Under the pieces are notes generated by a model, which did no database searches, was not told where the DNA came from, and was given only the letters and a program-made list of their open reading frames with translations. From Tetracladium setigerum (taxonomy: Eukaryota > Ascomycota > Leotiomycetes > Helotiales), in contig PZJY01000005.1 of assembly GCA_031472005.1 (NCBI GenBank), positions 3,224,001 to 3,288,000 of the forward strand: 64,000 nt of DNA, written 5' to 3'. Within the stretch, counting starts at the first letter, position 1. Each line of letters begins with the position of its first letter. A program made the position numbers and the translations under genes. Shown here piece after piece: positions 11,556 to 23,810 of this stretch.

Positions 11556-11947
11556 TGTTTTTCGTGACGGGAGTTTCGGGCGTTGGAGGCCATGATGACT
11601 GCTTATCTTTATAGATTATAGGTAGATTTTGCTATCGAACCACGGTGTATTCTAGCAAGGAGAAAGAGTGGTTTCAAGGGAAGAAATCGAGCATTTGAAG
11701 TATCAATACTGCATAAGTTTAGGAATGAGTTACAAAACTGACATGCCACAAGTGTTTGAGATTCGCAATACATACGGTTCACCAAGCTACCAAGAATAAC
11801 TTATAGAATTACCAGCACTTTCCAAAGAACAAACGGTCAATACTGCCTAATCAATACTAATAAATTAATACTCTCTCTCTCTACAAGCTCACAAAGAAAT
11901 CCAAAGGCATTACCAAACCCAAAGAAGCAAGCAAGAAACAATCCCAA
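11556..11947. other. Convergent 3' flank
   Basis: Sequence between the ends of the J-protein and coiled-coil genes, with a CT microsatellite at about 11870-11882. No gene seen. Confidence 0.5.
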
Positions 11948-14270
11948 CTACTCCTCATCTTCACTCGGATCCTCTACCCGTGCCCATTTCTGAGCTCTCG
12001 GATCGCTGACGGGAGTAATAGGTTGAGCGTCAGTATATCTCGATGTCTCCGTTTGAGGAGGAGGAAGAGGAGCAGCCTCTTGCTCGTCATCCTCATCGTC
12101 ATCCTCATCGTCATCCTCATCTTCCTCATCTTCCTCCTCCTCCTCCTCCTCCTCAACCTCCTCAGCTGTACCTAACCTTCTCCCAGTCCCTCTTCCACCA
12201 CCACCACCACCAAGCGCCCTGTCAACCCTCTCCCCACCAACCCTCCTCCCCCTCTCCACCACCTCCTTCCCACGCATCACCTCACCCTCAACATCCCTCC
12301 CTCTCCCCCTCGCCCACTCTATCAAAATCTGCAACTCCTCCACCTGCCCCCCAAGCACCTCTCTCAACTTCCTCTCCAACTCCACAGCTTGCACCGCACT
12401 CTCCCTCTCGACCTTCTCAATCCTCGCCATGGCCTCTCGATACCTCCTCTCCTTATCCTCATCACTCTTCAAGCGATACCGCATCAACTGCTCATCTGCC
12501 TCCGCGGCCTCTCTGCGTAGCTGTTCCGCAGTTTGCCGTGCTTTCCGCGCTTCGGCTTTGACTTTTTCCGCATTTTCGCTTTCACGGTTGATGTTTTTGC
12601 GGAGGGATAGGAGGTCGTTGTAATCTCGATATACTTTCTTCGCAAGCTCATCATCACCTCTTTCAACGAGTGCTTTCAATTCCTTCAACGCCTCTCTCAG
12701 GTCTCGCATCTCGCCATCTTTCAGATTGTTATCGAACACCAATGCCTTTTGCACATCCTCTGCCCACTCGACTTTTTGTTTCAGTTCTTCGTTTTTACGC
12801 TGGGTTGCTTTGAGTTGCGAGAGTTGGTCGCGGTGTTTTTGCTCCCAGAGGGATTGGCGTTCGGGCCAGAGTGGTTTGACGACTGAGACGACAGTGGGTT
12901 GTTTTTCAATCTCGATTGTTGCCTGGACGCCGGGGTGTTGCTGGTGTGCTGGAATGACGAAGATAGTTCTTGATCCATTCATGCCCCCAACTGCACCACC
13001 CCCTCCACCTCTCACCTTGAAATACCTCGTCACCACATCCACCGCCACAATCCCCTTACTCTCATCCCTCCCAGCTCCACTCCTCTCCCACAACTTCTCC
13101 CCCATAACGCCCTGCATCTTATACCTTTCCTTCACAACCCCATCCACCCTCTCCTTCTCCCTCAACTCCCTCTCCAACCACCCACACACATCCTCCCCAG
13201 CATTAACCAGCACAAATCTATCCTGCGGCCACACCAGCCCCCTCCCAACCCTCCCCTCCGTCCCAACGCCCCCAACATCTCCCCGGCACCCTCGCCTCTC
13301 CCTTCAACACATCACACGCGTTAGCGTATTCCCTCTCTAATTCATGCAGGCGGGCGACGAGTCGTTGGGTGTACAGGATATATTGCCCGAGGATTGTGGA
13401 TTCGGCTTTTTGGCGGGCGAGGGTTTGAGAGCTGGGTGGGAGGATGGAGAGGAGGCCGCCGGTGGCGGAGTATTCGTGGTCGAGGAGTTCGAGGATGGTG
13501 TTGGCGTGGGTGATGAGGGATTCGTGCGTGGAGTAGGGGAGGGCCGGGGCGTTGTGAGGGAGGGTGTGAGGGGGGTGGGTGGTGGTTGTTGCGTTGAGGA
13601 GGGGGCAGTGGGTGGTGGTGATGTCTCCGAATTCTCCTTCTTCGTCGAACTCGTTGGAGTGGTTAGGGGAGTGTGAAGATGGAGTTGAGAGGACGTTGAG
13701 GAGAGCTGTGAGGGGGAGGGAATGATGATATGCCAATGCCTCGTTTTTAGGTCCCGTGTAAGGTGTAGTAAGATCATTCAGCCAATCCCACGTTTCTCCA
13801 TCTAAAGCCTGTCTATCACTATAATCCACTCCCCTGCCATCATCATCATCATCATCACCATCCTCGCCATTCAGAGGATTGACAGAAGGAATGATAGACG
13901 ATCGAGTGGAGATCGTAATAGCTTTTATGAGAATAGCGAGAGATTGAGCATGTTGTTTTAGATGAAGCAAGGAGGGCGCGAGACCGGGGGTAGAGAGGTA
14001 GCTGCAGTTGAGATGCTGCAAGAGAGGGAGGAGATGGCGGTGTGATTTTTCGAGGATGAAGGGGGAGCGGTAGGCTGAGGAGAATTGAGTTGAGTGGAGC
14101 GAGGTGGGTGGTTTGCCGGGCGGGGGAGTGCAGATGACCTTTCGTTTGGAACGGCCGGGTGGGTTGAGATTGATGTTGAAATTGGATTGGGGGATGTCGG
14201 ACATGTCGACGTCGGTGTCTGCGTCTGAAGGGGAGGAGGAGGCGGAGGATGATGATTCGGAGTATGCCAT
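11948..14270 (-). CDS. Acidic/coiled-coil protein of unknown function
   Basis: Not recognised. The start codon at 14270 (MAYSESSSS) opens a 327-codon part with Ser-rich and Asp-rich stretches. A second part of about 425 codons follows in another frame down to 11948. It contains WPQDRFVLVNAGEDV, a long Glu/Lys/Arg coiled coil (about residues 450-640) and a Glu/Asp-rich run near the C-terminus. The two parts are joined either by a weak 67-nt intron 13289-13223 (GTGCCG to CCGCAG, which preserves frame and gives 751 aa) or by a base error in the very G-rich stretch 13220-13290. The intron has no visible branch site. Continuous homology of WPQDRFVLVN with upstream codons GRGLV in its own frame favours an indel. 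The single-gene model is likely but the junction is open. Confidence 0.6.
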
Positions 14271-14737
14271 TTTTTGCTGCTGTGTTATTGGCAATGAAAG
14301 GTTTTTCGAATATTCGAATATGTGGAGTGGCGGAATATGTGTAGTGCTAGGGGGAAAGCAAATAGAGGAATATATCTTCAAAGTTGTGAGAATTGATGTA
14401 AGACTTGATGTAACTGAATTATCCAAAACACAATGGGATGGTTACTACCACAAAGACCATCGCAAGCGGAAACGACAATAATGAAAGGGGGAAATAAAAG
14501 AAAAGAAGAAGAAGAGAAAAAACGAGCAAAGCTGCTTCCGGAGCCATATAAACTTCTCTTGATGTTGCACACGCGAACAAAGAAGTAAACAGTTGTTGTC
14601 TCACGTGATGTTGGTTGGTTTGGAATGTGAAATGTGAATTCCTTCCTCAATGCGGAAACGTTACACACGCCGAAGAACCAGCAAACTACCAACCGAACCA
14701 ACCACCTGCAGCTCATGAGATATTTGATTTTTTTCGT
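14271..14737. promoter_or_regulatory. Upstream region of the coiled-coil gene
   Basis: No gene seen. An E-box palindrome TCACGTGA sits at 14601-14608, about 330 bp before the coiled-coil start; this octamer is the site of CBF1/bHLH-type factors in fungi. A long purine run (about 14485-14525) follows. Confidence 0.4.
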
Positions 14738-16606
14738 TCAGAACCTAGAGGAAATCTTGACGTTCAAAGCCGGCTTTTCCCATAGCAAGAAAACCTTTTG
14801 GTTGAGAAAGTCTTTCGAATCCTCGCATAACTCCATCTTGAAGTTCCAGATCAGTCGAGTCAGGATTGAGCGCATTTCAGCGTAAGCGAGTCCCTATTAA
14901 ATTTTTGTCAGCTTTTGATTATAGCCTTTGATTATAGCTTTTGATTATTCGAGGAATGTAGATCAAATTAATTCATGGCCACGGCGTCCCCCGCCTTGAA
15001 AGGAGAGAATCTCGTTGGGACATAAAAAAAAGGATGATGCTTACAACTCCCAAGCAATAATGCGCACCCATTCCAAATGGTCGCATGACTTCCAAATCGT
15101 CACTGGCGTAGTAGGGGTCATTCAACCAGCGTTCCGGGGCGAAGGTTTCGGGATCCTTGAAGTTGGATGCGCTGTGGAAGGCAGAGTATTGATGAACTCC
15201 TACGGAAACCTAACAGAGCGGATTTTGGTTAGCTGGAATGCTTTTATTTTTTTTTATTTTTTTTTGGCTTGGGGAATACCATACATTCTCAGGCACAAAC
15301 TGTCCATCAATTACGATACCACCCGCTGGTGTGCGTCTTGCGAGGGTACTTGGCGAAGGGGGATAAATCCTCAATGCTTCCTGGATGCAAGCGTGGAGAT
15401 ATGGCAATTTGGCTTCGCTTGCAAATGTCATCTCCTCTTGAGAGGTGAAAGATGAGTAGACTTCTTCTTGGAGCTTTGACATGACATTGGCATTTGTTAA
15501 GAGGAGGAAAGTCAGGCCGCTGAGAAGTGTGGCGGTTGTTTCGCTGCCTGCTAGAATGAGGACGGCGGAGTTGGTGACTATCTCTTCTTGGGTGAGGCCC
15601 TTTTCGTTATTGTGGCGGAGAATGTGACTAGGTCTTCTTTTAGCAGGACAACTAGAATACCCCGGAGAAGTTACCTACCTCATGAAATCCTTGTGGTCTT
15701 GCTTGCTTTCGATCCTTCGGGTTACCTTATCCGTAGTGTCGCCTCTGTGGCTAGCACGGGCTTTCTGGATAGAGTCAATGTTACGAAGCAGAGCCTGAAA
15801 GGCAGCATTGAACCACGGGTAGACGGCAGCGGATTGAGCGATAACAACAAACTTCAAAGCTTTGAATACATTGTGCATCCACGGATGATAGACGCCTTTC
15901 TCCAGGGCATGGAAGTTCTCACTGAAAACCAGATCTCCGATGATGTCGAAGGTGGTGAAATTTAGCCAGTTAACAATGTCTACTTGGACTTGGATCTTTT
16001 CTCCAATCTGCTCGTTCAGGCGCGTCACGAGAGTGTCACAGTAGGATCGAACGATAGGTTCCTGTTCTCGAAGCGCAGCATCGGAGAAGGAGAAGCCGAG
16101 AACTCGGCGATATCTGGTGTGGTCTGCATCGGTGCTCAAGATGATATCTGGTGCCTGATCCTGGGGAGGAGCGAAGACGACTGGGTCTCTAATGAGATGC
16201 TTCTTTCCCTTGCGTGGCCCGTTGATGTCTGTTGGAGTGATGAGCGCATCATCTCAATCGAAGAATAGGCTTACTTACCTTTCCAGGCTTGCGATTTGAT
16301 GTACGACAGTTGGTTTGGCGAGACACGAACAATATCTCCATATTGTTCATGTAGTAGCTTCGTGTGGAAGGGTGAGTTTCCTGTGGTGTGTTGCCAGTGC
16401 CATGGGAATTCAAATGCGGCGTCGAACTTTGGTCCTGGATATTTGGCCAACGGGTGGAGTGTGATGTTGTAAATAGCGGTTACGAGGATATAAAATGTGT
16501 ACTTTGGATGTTAGTGGAGCTATTGGAGGAGGGAGAGAGAAAAGGCTCGACTTGCAATGGCAATCAAGGCGAGCACAGCCTTCAGAATGGTTTGGAAGAC
16601 TGCCAT
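14738..16606 (-). CDS. Cytochrome P450 monooxygenase
   Basis: ER-anchored haem-thiolate monooxygenase of unknown substrate. Six exons, 16606-16556, 16501-16279, 16228-15679, 15627-15285, 15209-15045 and 14893-14738, sum to 1488 nt (495 aa) with no frame error. The N-terminus is a membrane anchor followed by HPLAKYPGPKF. The I-helix motif AGSETT is near residue 302, ExxR is in EALRIYPP near 360, and APERW plus the haem loop PFGMGAHYCLG place the cysteine at 441. The loop has His where most P450s have Arg (FxxGxRxCxG). Intron 1 must use a GC donor (GCAAGT) and an AAAG acceptor; GT alternatives break the frame or remove the anchor. The style resembles fungal secondary-metabolite P450s (LAYAEMR after the haem loop), but no backbone synthase lies nearby. 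Confidence 0.88.
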
Positions 16607-18747
16607 GATGAAGAAGAGCTCTTGGTGGCTCTCGCTTAAAGAAAGGCGAGTCGAGATGTTATGAGAAGATGACAATAACCACCATGAAAAGCAAACACAA
16701 CGCTGAAGACACGACGACAGAAGGTGTGCGATTTTGCACGGCCGAAACAACGGGGGAAGTTGAAATCGCGAGCGACAACTCCATTTTCCAGGAATTGCTC
16801 TCCCGCTCCACAATATCACCTGCAAGATGGTGGGGTGGAGGAGGCAACAGTACCTAGGTACATGCAACGTTATGCAATCGATCTCTTCCTATTCGCTTGA
16901 ACAGGGCCCAAAGATGGAACCGAAGGGGACTTTCTCCAGCAATTTAGCAATCTTGCCCACGTTTGGTCAACAACGACAACAGGGTAAACGACTTGACAGG
17001 AATTTTGCCTCGGGTGGAAGATACGAAGCGCACTTCATCCCAGTCATGATGAGATGATGGCACTGTGGCAGGACTAGACAGGACTGCAAGCCCCATGTCT
17101 GGTGCATTCAGGAAAGGAGGATGAGAAGAAATGGGAGAAAGGGAGGGGAAAGGAAGGTGCAAGTATAGAAATATATTAGGAATACTTGTAGTATTGCTAG
17201 GTAGGTACTATTCGACTACAACGGCGGCACTACCCGCACCAGACTCCTGGACCATGGCACAGACTACGCGACAAGAGTTTGTTCATCTTTGGGATGACCA
17301 GCAAAAGTTCAGCGACGGGGATGGGGATGCTGAAATATGCACGCCTCGCTTGCAAGTCTCAGCACCTACCTCCAACCAAAATAATGGACCCGCTCCCGGG
17401 GCGTCGGGGCAGATAGCGCGATCCAGGAGAGTCCCCGAGATGCTGCAGGGAGAAGGGGGTGGAGGGAGTTTTTCCCTTCAAAATCCATCTCACATCTCAC
17501 ATCCCTCTATTCGACCAAGAAGAAAAAAGCAGAAGCTGACGACTTCAACCGGGCTGGTGGAAAGTTTGATGGGATGGAATAATTTCCTGATCGGAGGAAA
17601 CTACTAGAAGAGGAGAAAGGAGGAGATCGATGGATCCTGGCACGGCAGTCCAGTAGAACAGTAGTAGTGTTGAAGTAGCATGGAACGATAGAACGGCGAA
17701 GGTAGATTCCGAAGCGAAAAAAGAAGAATCTTTTCTACGCCGTAAAAGCCTCTTGATACTACTCCGTAGAGTATTCATCCTTCTGGCAAACCATGCCTGC
17801 TGTTTAGCATGAAATGAAGAAGAAACCTCTCCCCCTCATTGTGCATAGATCGGTGGTCGGAAAGGGAGGATCCGAAGGGTTTAAAAGCTGTCACAAAAGT
17901 AAGAGGATAGATAGGTACAAGATTAGGTAAGTAGTAGCGAGCGTGTAAACAAACGGAGAGAAGGGAGGTAGAAGAAAAGGGAAATGTTATATCTTCATTA
18001 TTGGGTACACAGACCATTCTCAGATGTGCGCATGAGGGTCGATTTGTCGTGTGAGAAATGAGCACATGTGGTCTGTGGTCTTTTGCTTGGCAGACACCAG
18101 CCGTTGCGAGCGCCAAAACAGCGTGGGAGGGCAGCGCAGCCTTTTCTGGCCAGCTGAAGTAGTAGAATCTGGTGCAGTCCTACTACTAATACTGCACCTT
18201 GGGTAAGATTACTTTACTCAAAGTGGGTGAGATGCTTAACCCAAGCTCCTCGATGGCGTTGCCGTTGCCGTGGAACCGATATAGTGTTGCCGTTATACCG
18301 ATGTATGTAGGACGGCGGTAGGTGTGTGTAGTGTGTACCTTATGGACCTTGGTCTAGTCTTCGAGAAGTAGTAGTAGAGAGGGTCACGTTCGGCCTTTGC
18401 CGAAGGAAGCAAGCTGTGAGTTGTGGGAGTGTTGCGTGGTTGTGTGTGTGATTGAGCTGAGCATGGGTTGGTTGGTGGTGTGTAAAGTACTGTACTGTAC
18501 TGCACTGTACTGTACAGTAATAATAGAGTAGGAGGAGGAGTGAAAAATCTCTTCACGAATGCAAGATGCCCGATAAGCGATGCCTGCGCCACAGTAGATT
18601 TTCTTCCTCCTTCAAAGCTTCATCTGTCACACAGGGAAGAGGAAGGGATTAAGGGGATTCAGGGTTTAGCATGCTACTTTTACAGTCCCCGTACCTGACT
18701 TTGCGATACTTTTTCACTTCATCTCGGTACTCGAGCTTCTCGAAGTC

Positions 18748-18778
18748 ACATGTGGAGTCACATGTGGAGTCACATGAA
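18748..18778. repeat. Tandem 12-bp repeat with CACATGTG palindromes
   Basis: Two and a half direct copies of GTCACATGTGGA. Each full copy holds CACATGTG, a perfect E-box palindrome. It could be a bHLH-factor cluster or a simple repeat. Confidence 0.7.
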
Positions 18779-19856
18779 ACGGACAGGCCTTTCTTTGCTC
18801 AGCTTGACATGGGATCGGCGTGTGGAGTTCCAGAGGAGATGTAGCCAATGAGATATCTCTATGGCTCGCTTATCGGCAGGAGTCCGCTCATGCAGCATCG
18901 ATGGGACATGGGAGGGACGAGGGACAAGGGAGGGAGGTATTTTGGCTCATCATTTTACCAAGCATCTGCAAGCAATTCTGTACAGTACAGAGTAGTTGAG
19001 GTGAGAGAAGGAGGCTCAGCAGATCTATCGGTATGGTGTTGGAGTGTGTGGGAGACTTGCATATCATTTTCAGCTCCTGTTGCAGATGCGATATGTGCAC
19101 AGAACGGCACTTTATGCATCATGCATGGCGATGTTATGTGCTGTACTCTGTAAAACAATTGTTGTTGTCTTTCAATGAAATAATGTTTCACTTGCCGACG
19201 TGTCGCATGGCCGCGCGCTCCCCACAATTCCAAGCACTGGCAAGCAAGCTCTTCCAAATCGAGCACCACTGGACTGCACTGCACTGAACTGGACGGGACT
19301 GCAGGGCGCGCCTCCTCTGGCAACCTGGACAACGAAGCGCAGACGAAGCTACGCTGAAGGATCGAATGAGATGAAACTCAGAAACAGGCAATCAATCGGA
19401 GGAGAGAAAAAGTATATGTATATGAAGGGCCCCATACAGTAACAATGTAATACACCCTCCCACTCTTCCCTATCGCAACAATCTTTCGTATCATTTATTC
19501 ACTGCTGCGGAGTATATCTATCTATACTTTAAATTAATATCAACCCCCTTGGTTTTCGACCTGTCTCGAACTCTCTTTTCTCTTCCCCCCAAAACGAGAG
19601 AGTCGAGCTTCCCCCCCTGTCCGGCACTACCTCACAGCTTGACCAGGGTCGCGACCTGCCAATTTCCACCCTTCACCTTTTTTCGTCTGCGCGCACCCCC
19701 GTCACTTTTTGTCGATCCTCGACCAGCACCTGGCCCTGTTACCAGCCTTTGCGCGAGACACCAAATTTAACAAATTTACGGAGTATATACCCCCTCTTCC
19801 CACCTCGACTTCGACTCCTCAATTGCGATACATACACATACAAACAACCTCCACCT

Positions 19857-19870
19857 GATACCTAGGTATC
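19857..19870. repeat. 14-bp perfect palindrome
   Basis: GATACCTAGGTATC reads the same on both strands and lies 55 bp before the channel start codon. It contains the CCTAGG core also found at 16853, 43365 and 46864. Confidence 0.75.
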
Positions 19871-19924
19871 TACACACACACTCACTCACAGTCGTGACGT
19901 GACTGCGTCCAAACAACTGCTATC

Positions 19925-22677
19925 ATGGCCGACGTTCCAGATCCCAACGCCAAAGGCGTGTCTCTGGCCAGTTTCATTGCAACTCTGGCGCCGACCTCTG
20001 TCTTTGCAGTCATTTACTTGCTCATCTTCGTCGTCCTGCGCAAGGCTCATAAACGATACTATGCTCCCAGAACCTATCTGGGCAGTCTTCGCGAAGAGTG
20101 AGTAGAGCTACCCCGCGCCTCCTTCTTCTCATCCAAGCATTCCATGTTGTTTGGTATCATGATACTAACCCTCCTCCTCCTCCCAGGGAACGCACCCCAA
20201 GCCTCCCAAGCGGACTGTTCAACTGGATTCCCGCCATTATCAAGATCCCTGATACCTGGGCTCTGCAACATCAATCTCTCGATGCCTACCTCTTCCTGCG
20301 ATTCTTGCGAATGACCGTGGTCATCATGTTCACCGGCGCCTGCATCACTTGGCCCATTCTCTTCCCCATCTACATCACCGGAGGTGGAGAGGGCGGCGAG
20401 TTGGACATGCTCTCCATGGCACACATCAATAAGGATGCAAAGGGAGGAAAGTACAGATACTTCGGCAGCGTGGGCGCCGCCATCCTCTTCTTCAGCTTCA
20501 TCTTGGTCCTGATCACTCGCGAGCATATCTTCTACATCAACTTGCGTCAAGCTTTCCTCCTCTCCCCGGTCTACTCCAACCGCATCTCCTCGCGCACCGT
20601 ACTCTTCACCTCGGTGCCAACCCCATATCTCGATGAGCACAAGCTCCGAAAGGTCTTTGGGGATTCCGTCCGACGTGTTTGGATCACTGGCGACACCGAG
20701 CTCGTCGATGAGAAGGTTAGCGAGCGCGACGAGGTTGCCTTCCGTTTGGAGGGTGCTGAGGTCAAATTGATCAAGCTGGCAAACGCCGAGCGATTGAAGG
20801 CTATCAAGGGCGGCGCGTCTCCCGAAAATGAGGAGCCAATTGTTGCCGGTGCTGCTTCTGGTGCTGCTGTAAGCAATCTCCTTTCTCTAATGATCCCCAA
20901 TCTACACGACTAACACGAAAACAGGCCTCTCGATGGATCCCAGCTACCAAGCGACCACAACACAAGCTTGGCAAGTTCGGTTTGTATGGACAAAAGGTCG
21001 ACACAATCGACTGGTGCCGCGAGAAATTGGCTACCCTCATTCCCGAAGCCGATGCTGCTCAAGCCGCCTACCTCAATGGAGAGACCAAGAAAGTTGGCGG
21101 TGTCTTCATCGAGTTCGCAACCCAGGCTGATGCTCAGGGTGCTTTCCAAACATTGTCTCATCACCAAGCTCTGCACATGTCCCCTCGTTATATTGGCGTC
21201 AACCCGTCTGAGGTCGTCTGGAAGTCTCAGACCATTACCTGGTGGCACCGTGTTATTCGCAGACTTGCCGTGGTTGGATTCATCACCGCTCTGATCGTCT
21301 TCTGGGCCATCCCCGTTAGTATTGTTGGTATTGTCTCGAAGGTCTCTTACTTGGAGTCCATCAAGTGGCTCTCGTGGTTGCAAAAGATCCCAAGGCCAAT
21401 TATGGGTGTTATCGCCGGTCTTCTGCCATCTGTTGCTTTGGCAATTCTCATGGCATTGGTCCCCATCATCATGAGAAGTAAGTTAAAATGCGTGGCCTCC
21501 CTTTGATCCGATGGAAGCTAACAGTTATAGTCTGCGCAAAGCTTGCTGGTGAGCCATCCTTGGCACGAGTCGAGCTCTTCACCCAGAACGCCTACTTTGT
21601 TTTCCAGGTCGTGCAAGTCTTCTTGGTCGTCACTCTTTCCTCCTCTGCCACCGCCGTTATCAAGATCGCCAAGGACGACCCGGGTCAGATCCCAACTCTG
21701 TTGGCTTCTCGCATTCCAACGGTCTCCAACTTCTACATCTCCTACTTCATCGTTCAAGGTTTGACAGTCGCTACGGGTGTCATTTCGCAAGTTGTTGGAT
21801 TCGTCATCTTCAACCTCCTTTATAAGTTCCTTGCCTCTACCCCAAGAAAGATGTATAGGCAATGGTCTACCCTCGCTTCCATCTCTTGGGGTAGCGTTTT
21901 GCCAGTCTTCACTAACATTGCTGTCATTGGCATCACCTACTCCTGCATTGCCCCTCTCGTCCTGGGTTTTGCGACCATTGGCATGCTCTTCTTCTACCTC
22001 GCATTCCGCTACAATGTCTTGTTTGTCACCGACTCTCAGATCGACACGAAGGGTCTCATCTACCCCGCGCTCTTCAACAACTGATGGCTGGTGTCTACAT
22101 CGCTGAGGTGTGCCTGATTGGTCTCTTCGGTATTGCCACCACCCCAGGTCCTTTGATCATCATGGTCATCTTCACAATCTTCACCGTTCTCTACCACTTC
22201 TCCCTCAACGCTGCTCTCGACCCTCTTCTCTACACTCTCCCTAAGACTCTTGACACCGAAGAAGAAGCTCTCCGCCTCGAGTCCTCTAACCAAGATTCTT
22301 CCAACGAGAAGTCTGGCGCAACGACCGAATCAGCACCACACGCAAAACCTGGTTTCATCACCAAGTTCTTCAAGCCACATATCTTCGCCGACTACGCTAC
22401 CCTGCGCCGACTCGTTCCCCACGGTCTCTTGGATGCGGACAACTTGTACGAACAGACCGTAGCAGACAACGCCTACTACCCACCTTCGGTCACAAGCGAG
22501 ACTCCTCTCCTGTGGATTCCAAAGGATGCCGCCGGTGTTTCTGCCCAAGAGGTCTCTGACACAAGCAAGATCATTCCAATCACTGATGATGGCTGCACTT
22601 TGAATGAGAACAACAAGATCGAATGGGATGCCGAGGGAGCACGACCTCCTCTCTGGACACCAAAGATCTACTTTTAA
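19925..22677 (+). CDS. CSC1/OSCA (DUF221, RSN1-like) cation channel, frameshifted
   Basis: Multi-pass membrane protein of the calcium-permeable, osmosensitive CSC1/OSCA family. Exons 19925-20097, 20187-20868, 20925-21477 and 21531-22677. N-terminal membrane segments start at about residue 14 (ATLAPTSVFAVIYLLIF). A cytosolic part with TREHIFYINLRQAFL, RISSRTVLF and GGVFIEFATQADAQ follows, and then the large C-terminal transmembrane block (AVIKIAKDDP, SNFYISYFIVQGL, GVYIAEVCLIGLFGIA). The exons add to 2555 nt, one base short. At 22063-22066 a run of four C (TACCCCGCGCTC) makes the frame end at a TGA two codons after FNN. One more C gives YPRALQQLMAGVY, the usual family sequence, and an 851-residue protein. 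Because everything else is intact and conserved, an assembly slip is more likely than loss of function. Confidence 0.88.
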
Positions 22678-23810
22678 ATAATTCACTCTTCTGTTTTCGA
22701 TGTAATCTAGGGGTGTAGTGTGGGGGATTGGAAAAGGACGAGTGGGGAGAGGGGGGAACGGAGGGAACAAACGGCCTTATTAGAGGAAACGCACAGAGAT
22801 ACCATTTGGATGAAATTGGCAGAAGTTTGATTTTTCAGAGCTTGCTGCGGTGGGTGGCGCTGGTTGTTGTTGCGTTTGTTTGCTGGGTGGTGTTTGGAAT
22901 TGTGTGTCGTCCTGTGTCAGATTTATACCCGATTGAGCATGTATTTTATGCTCTTGTCTAACCTTTTTCTTTTCCCCTCGTGTCTTTTGCTGAGTGCAGA
23001 TAAGTTAGTTAGGTAGTTAATTAGTTAATGGATGAGAATGAATGAAAAATGAAATGATAAAAAAAACCGCCTGAAATAAAATATAAAAAAACGTTTCCTC
23101 TCTCCTTACCTCTGTGACTCTTTTTGTAGGTTTTGTCATTTTGAGTTTTGAGGATTAAGTTAGGGATTTAGGTACTATAAAAAGAAAGAAAGGAGTAGAG
23201 AGGTAGATAGGTAAATACCTACCTTAGTTAACATCGGAATGGAATGCAATGCAATGGATCGAGGTCACTGGTGCTATATAAATAAATACATGCCTATAGA
23301 TCCCTTAGTTAGGTAGACAGAACAGTATTGATATTTGAAAGTGGTTGCCTTCTTGCAACATCACTGGAGGTCTAAATTTTGACCATAATTTGCTGTACCG
23401 TACAATACAGTGCATTACTGTACTGTACTGCAAAACTAATAACTCTACCTCTCCTTCTACCTCCTCAAACTACTGGACTAACCGCCACCACCCACTTTAT
23501 CTCGTCTCTGTCTGTCCATTCCATTCCATTCCATTCAATTTACCCCCTACATGCTGGAAACAAAGAAAGAGTTCAAGAAAGGAAGGGTAGGGAATGGATG
23601 AATTGCATGTAGACAGTATTTTGATTTGTTACATCTAATCTACCTGAGGTTACTGTACAGATATAGTGCAGTACAGTACAGTATATTCCAGGTACAAGAA
23701 TTTCCTTCCTCTTTCCTTTCTTTCATCTTTCGACCCCCCTTATGGTGGTGTTCCTTTTTCTTATATACAATCCCCATCCCTTCCTTGGTAACCTCACCTC
23801 ACCTCATACA
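22678..23810. other. Intergenic, repeat-bearing
   Basis: Follows the channel gene. Contains AT-rich 3' sequence, TAGGTA-type runs (23190-23230) and two more TACTGTAC-type clusters (23395-23432 and 23649-23683). No gene supported. Confidence 0.5.

Larger units (their letters stand above)
16607..19924. other. 3.3 kb gene-free divergent region with short repeats
   Basis: Lies between the P450 and CSC1-type genes, which diverge. Reading frames here are short, overlap on both strands and show no family motifs. It holds repeated TACTGTAC-type runs (18484-18522, 18976-18992), a triple GTCACATGTGGA repeat (about 18748-18778), a TACCTAGGTA palindrome (16851-16860), a 14-bp palindrome GATACCTAGGTATC (19857-19870) and copies of CGGAGTAT (19506, 19777). 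The last 500 bp is pyrimidine-rich and probably is the leader and promoter of the channel gene. A non-coding RNA cannot be excluded. Confidence 0.5.

Noticed and set aside
12043..12561. Plus-strand frame rich in Pro/His/Ser
   Set aside because: It is the antisense of the Glu/Asp-rich coding stretch of the coiled-coil gene; composition is fully explained by that.
14738..16606. Secondary-metabolite cluster around the P450
   Set aside because: No synthase, transporter or cluster regulator next to it; neighbours are unrelated genes.
17131..17607. 158-codon plus-strand frame in the P450/CSC1 divergent region
   Set aside because: Low-complexity, no family motif, no splice-supported extension, and lies in repeat-rich DNA.
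18955..19332. 125-codon minus-strand frame
   Set aside because: Overlaps frames on the other strand and repeated TACTGTAC DNA; no recognisable protein features.
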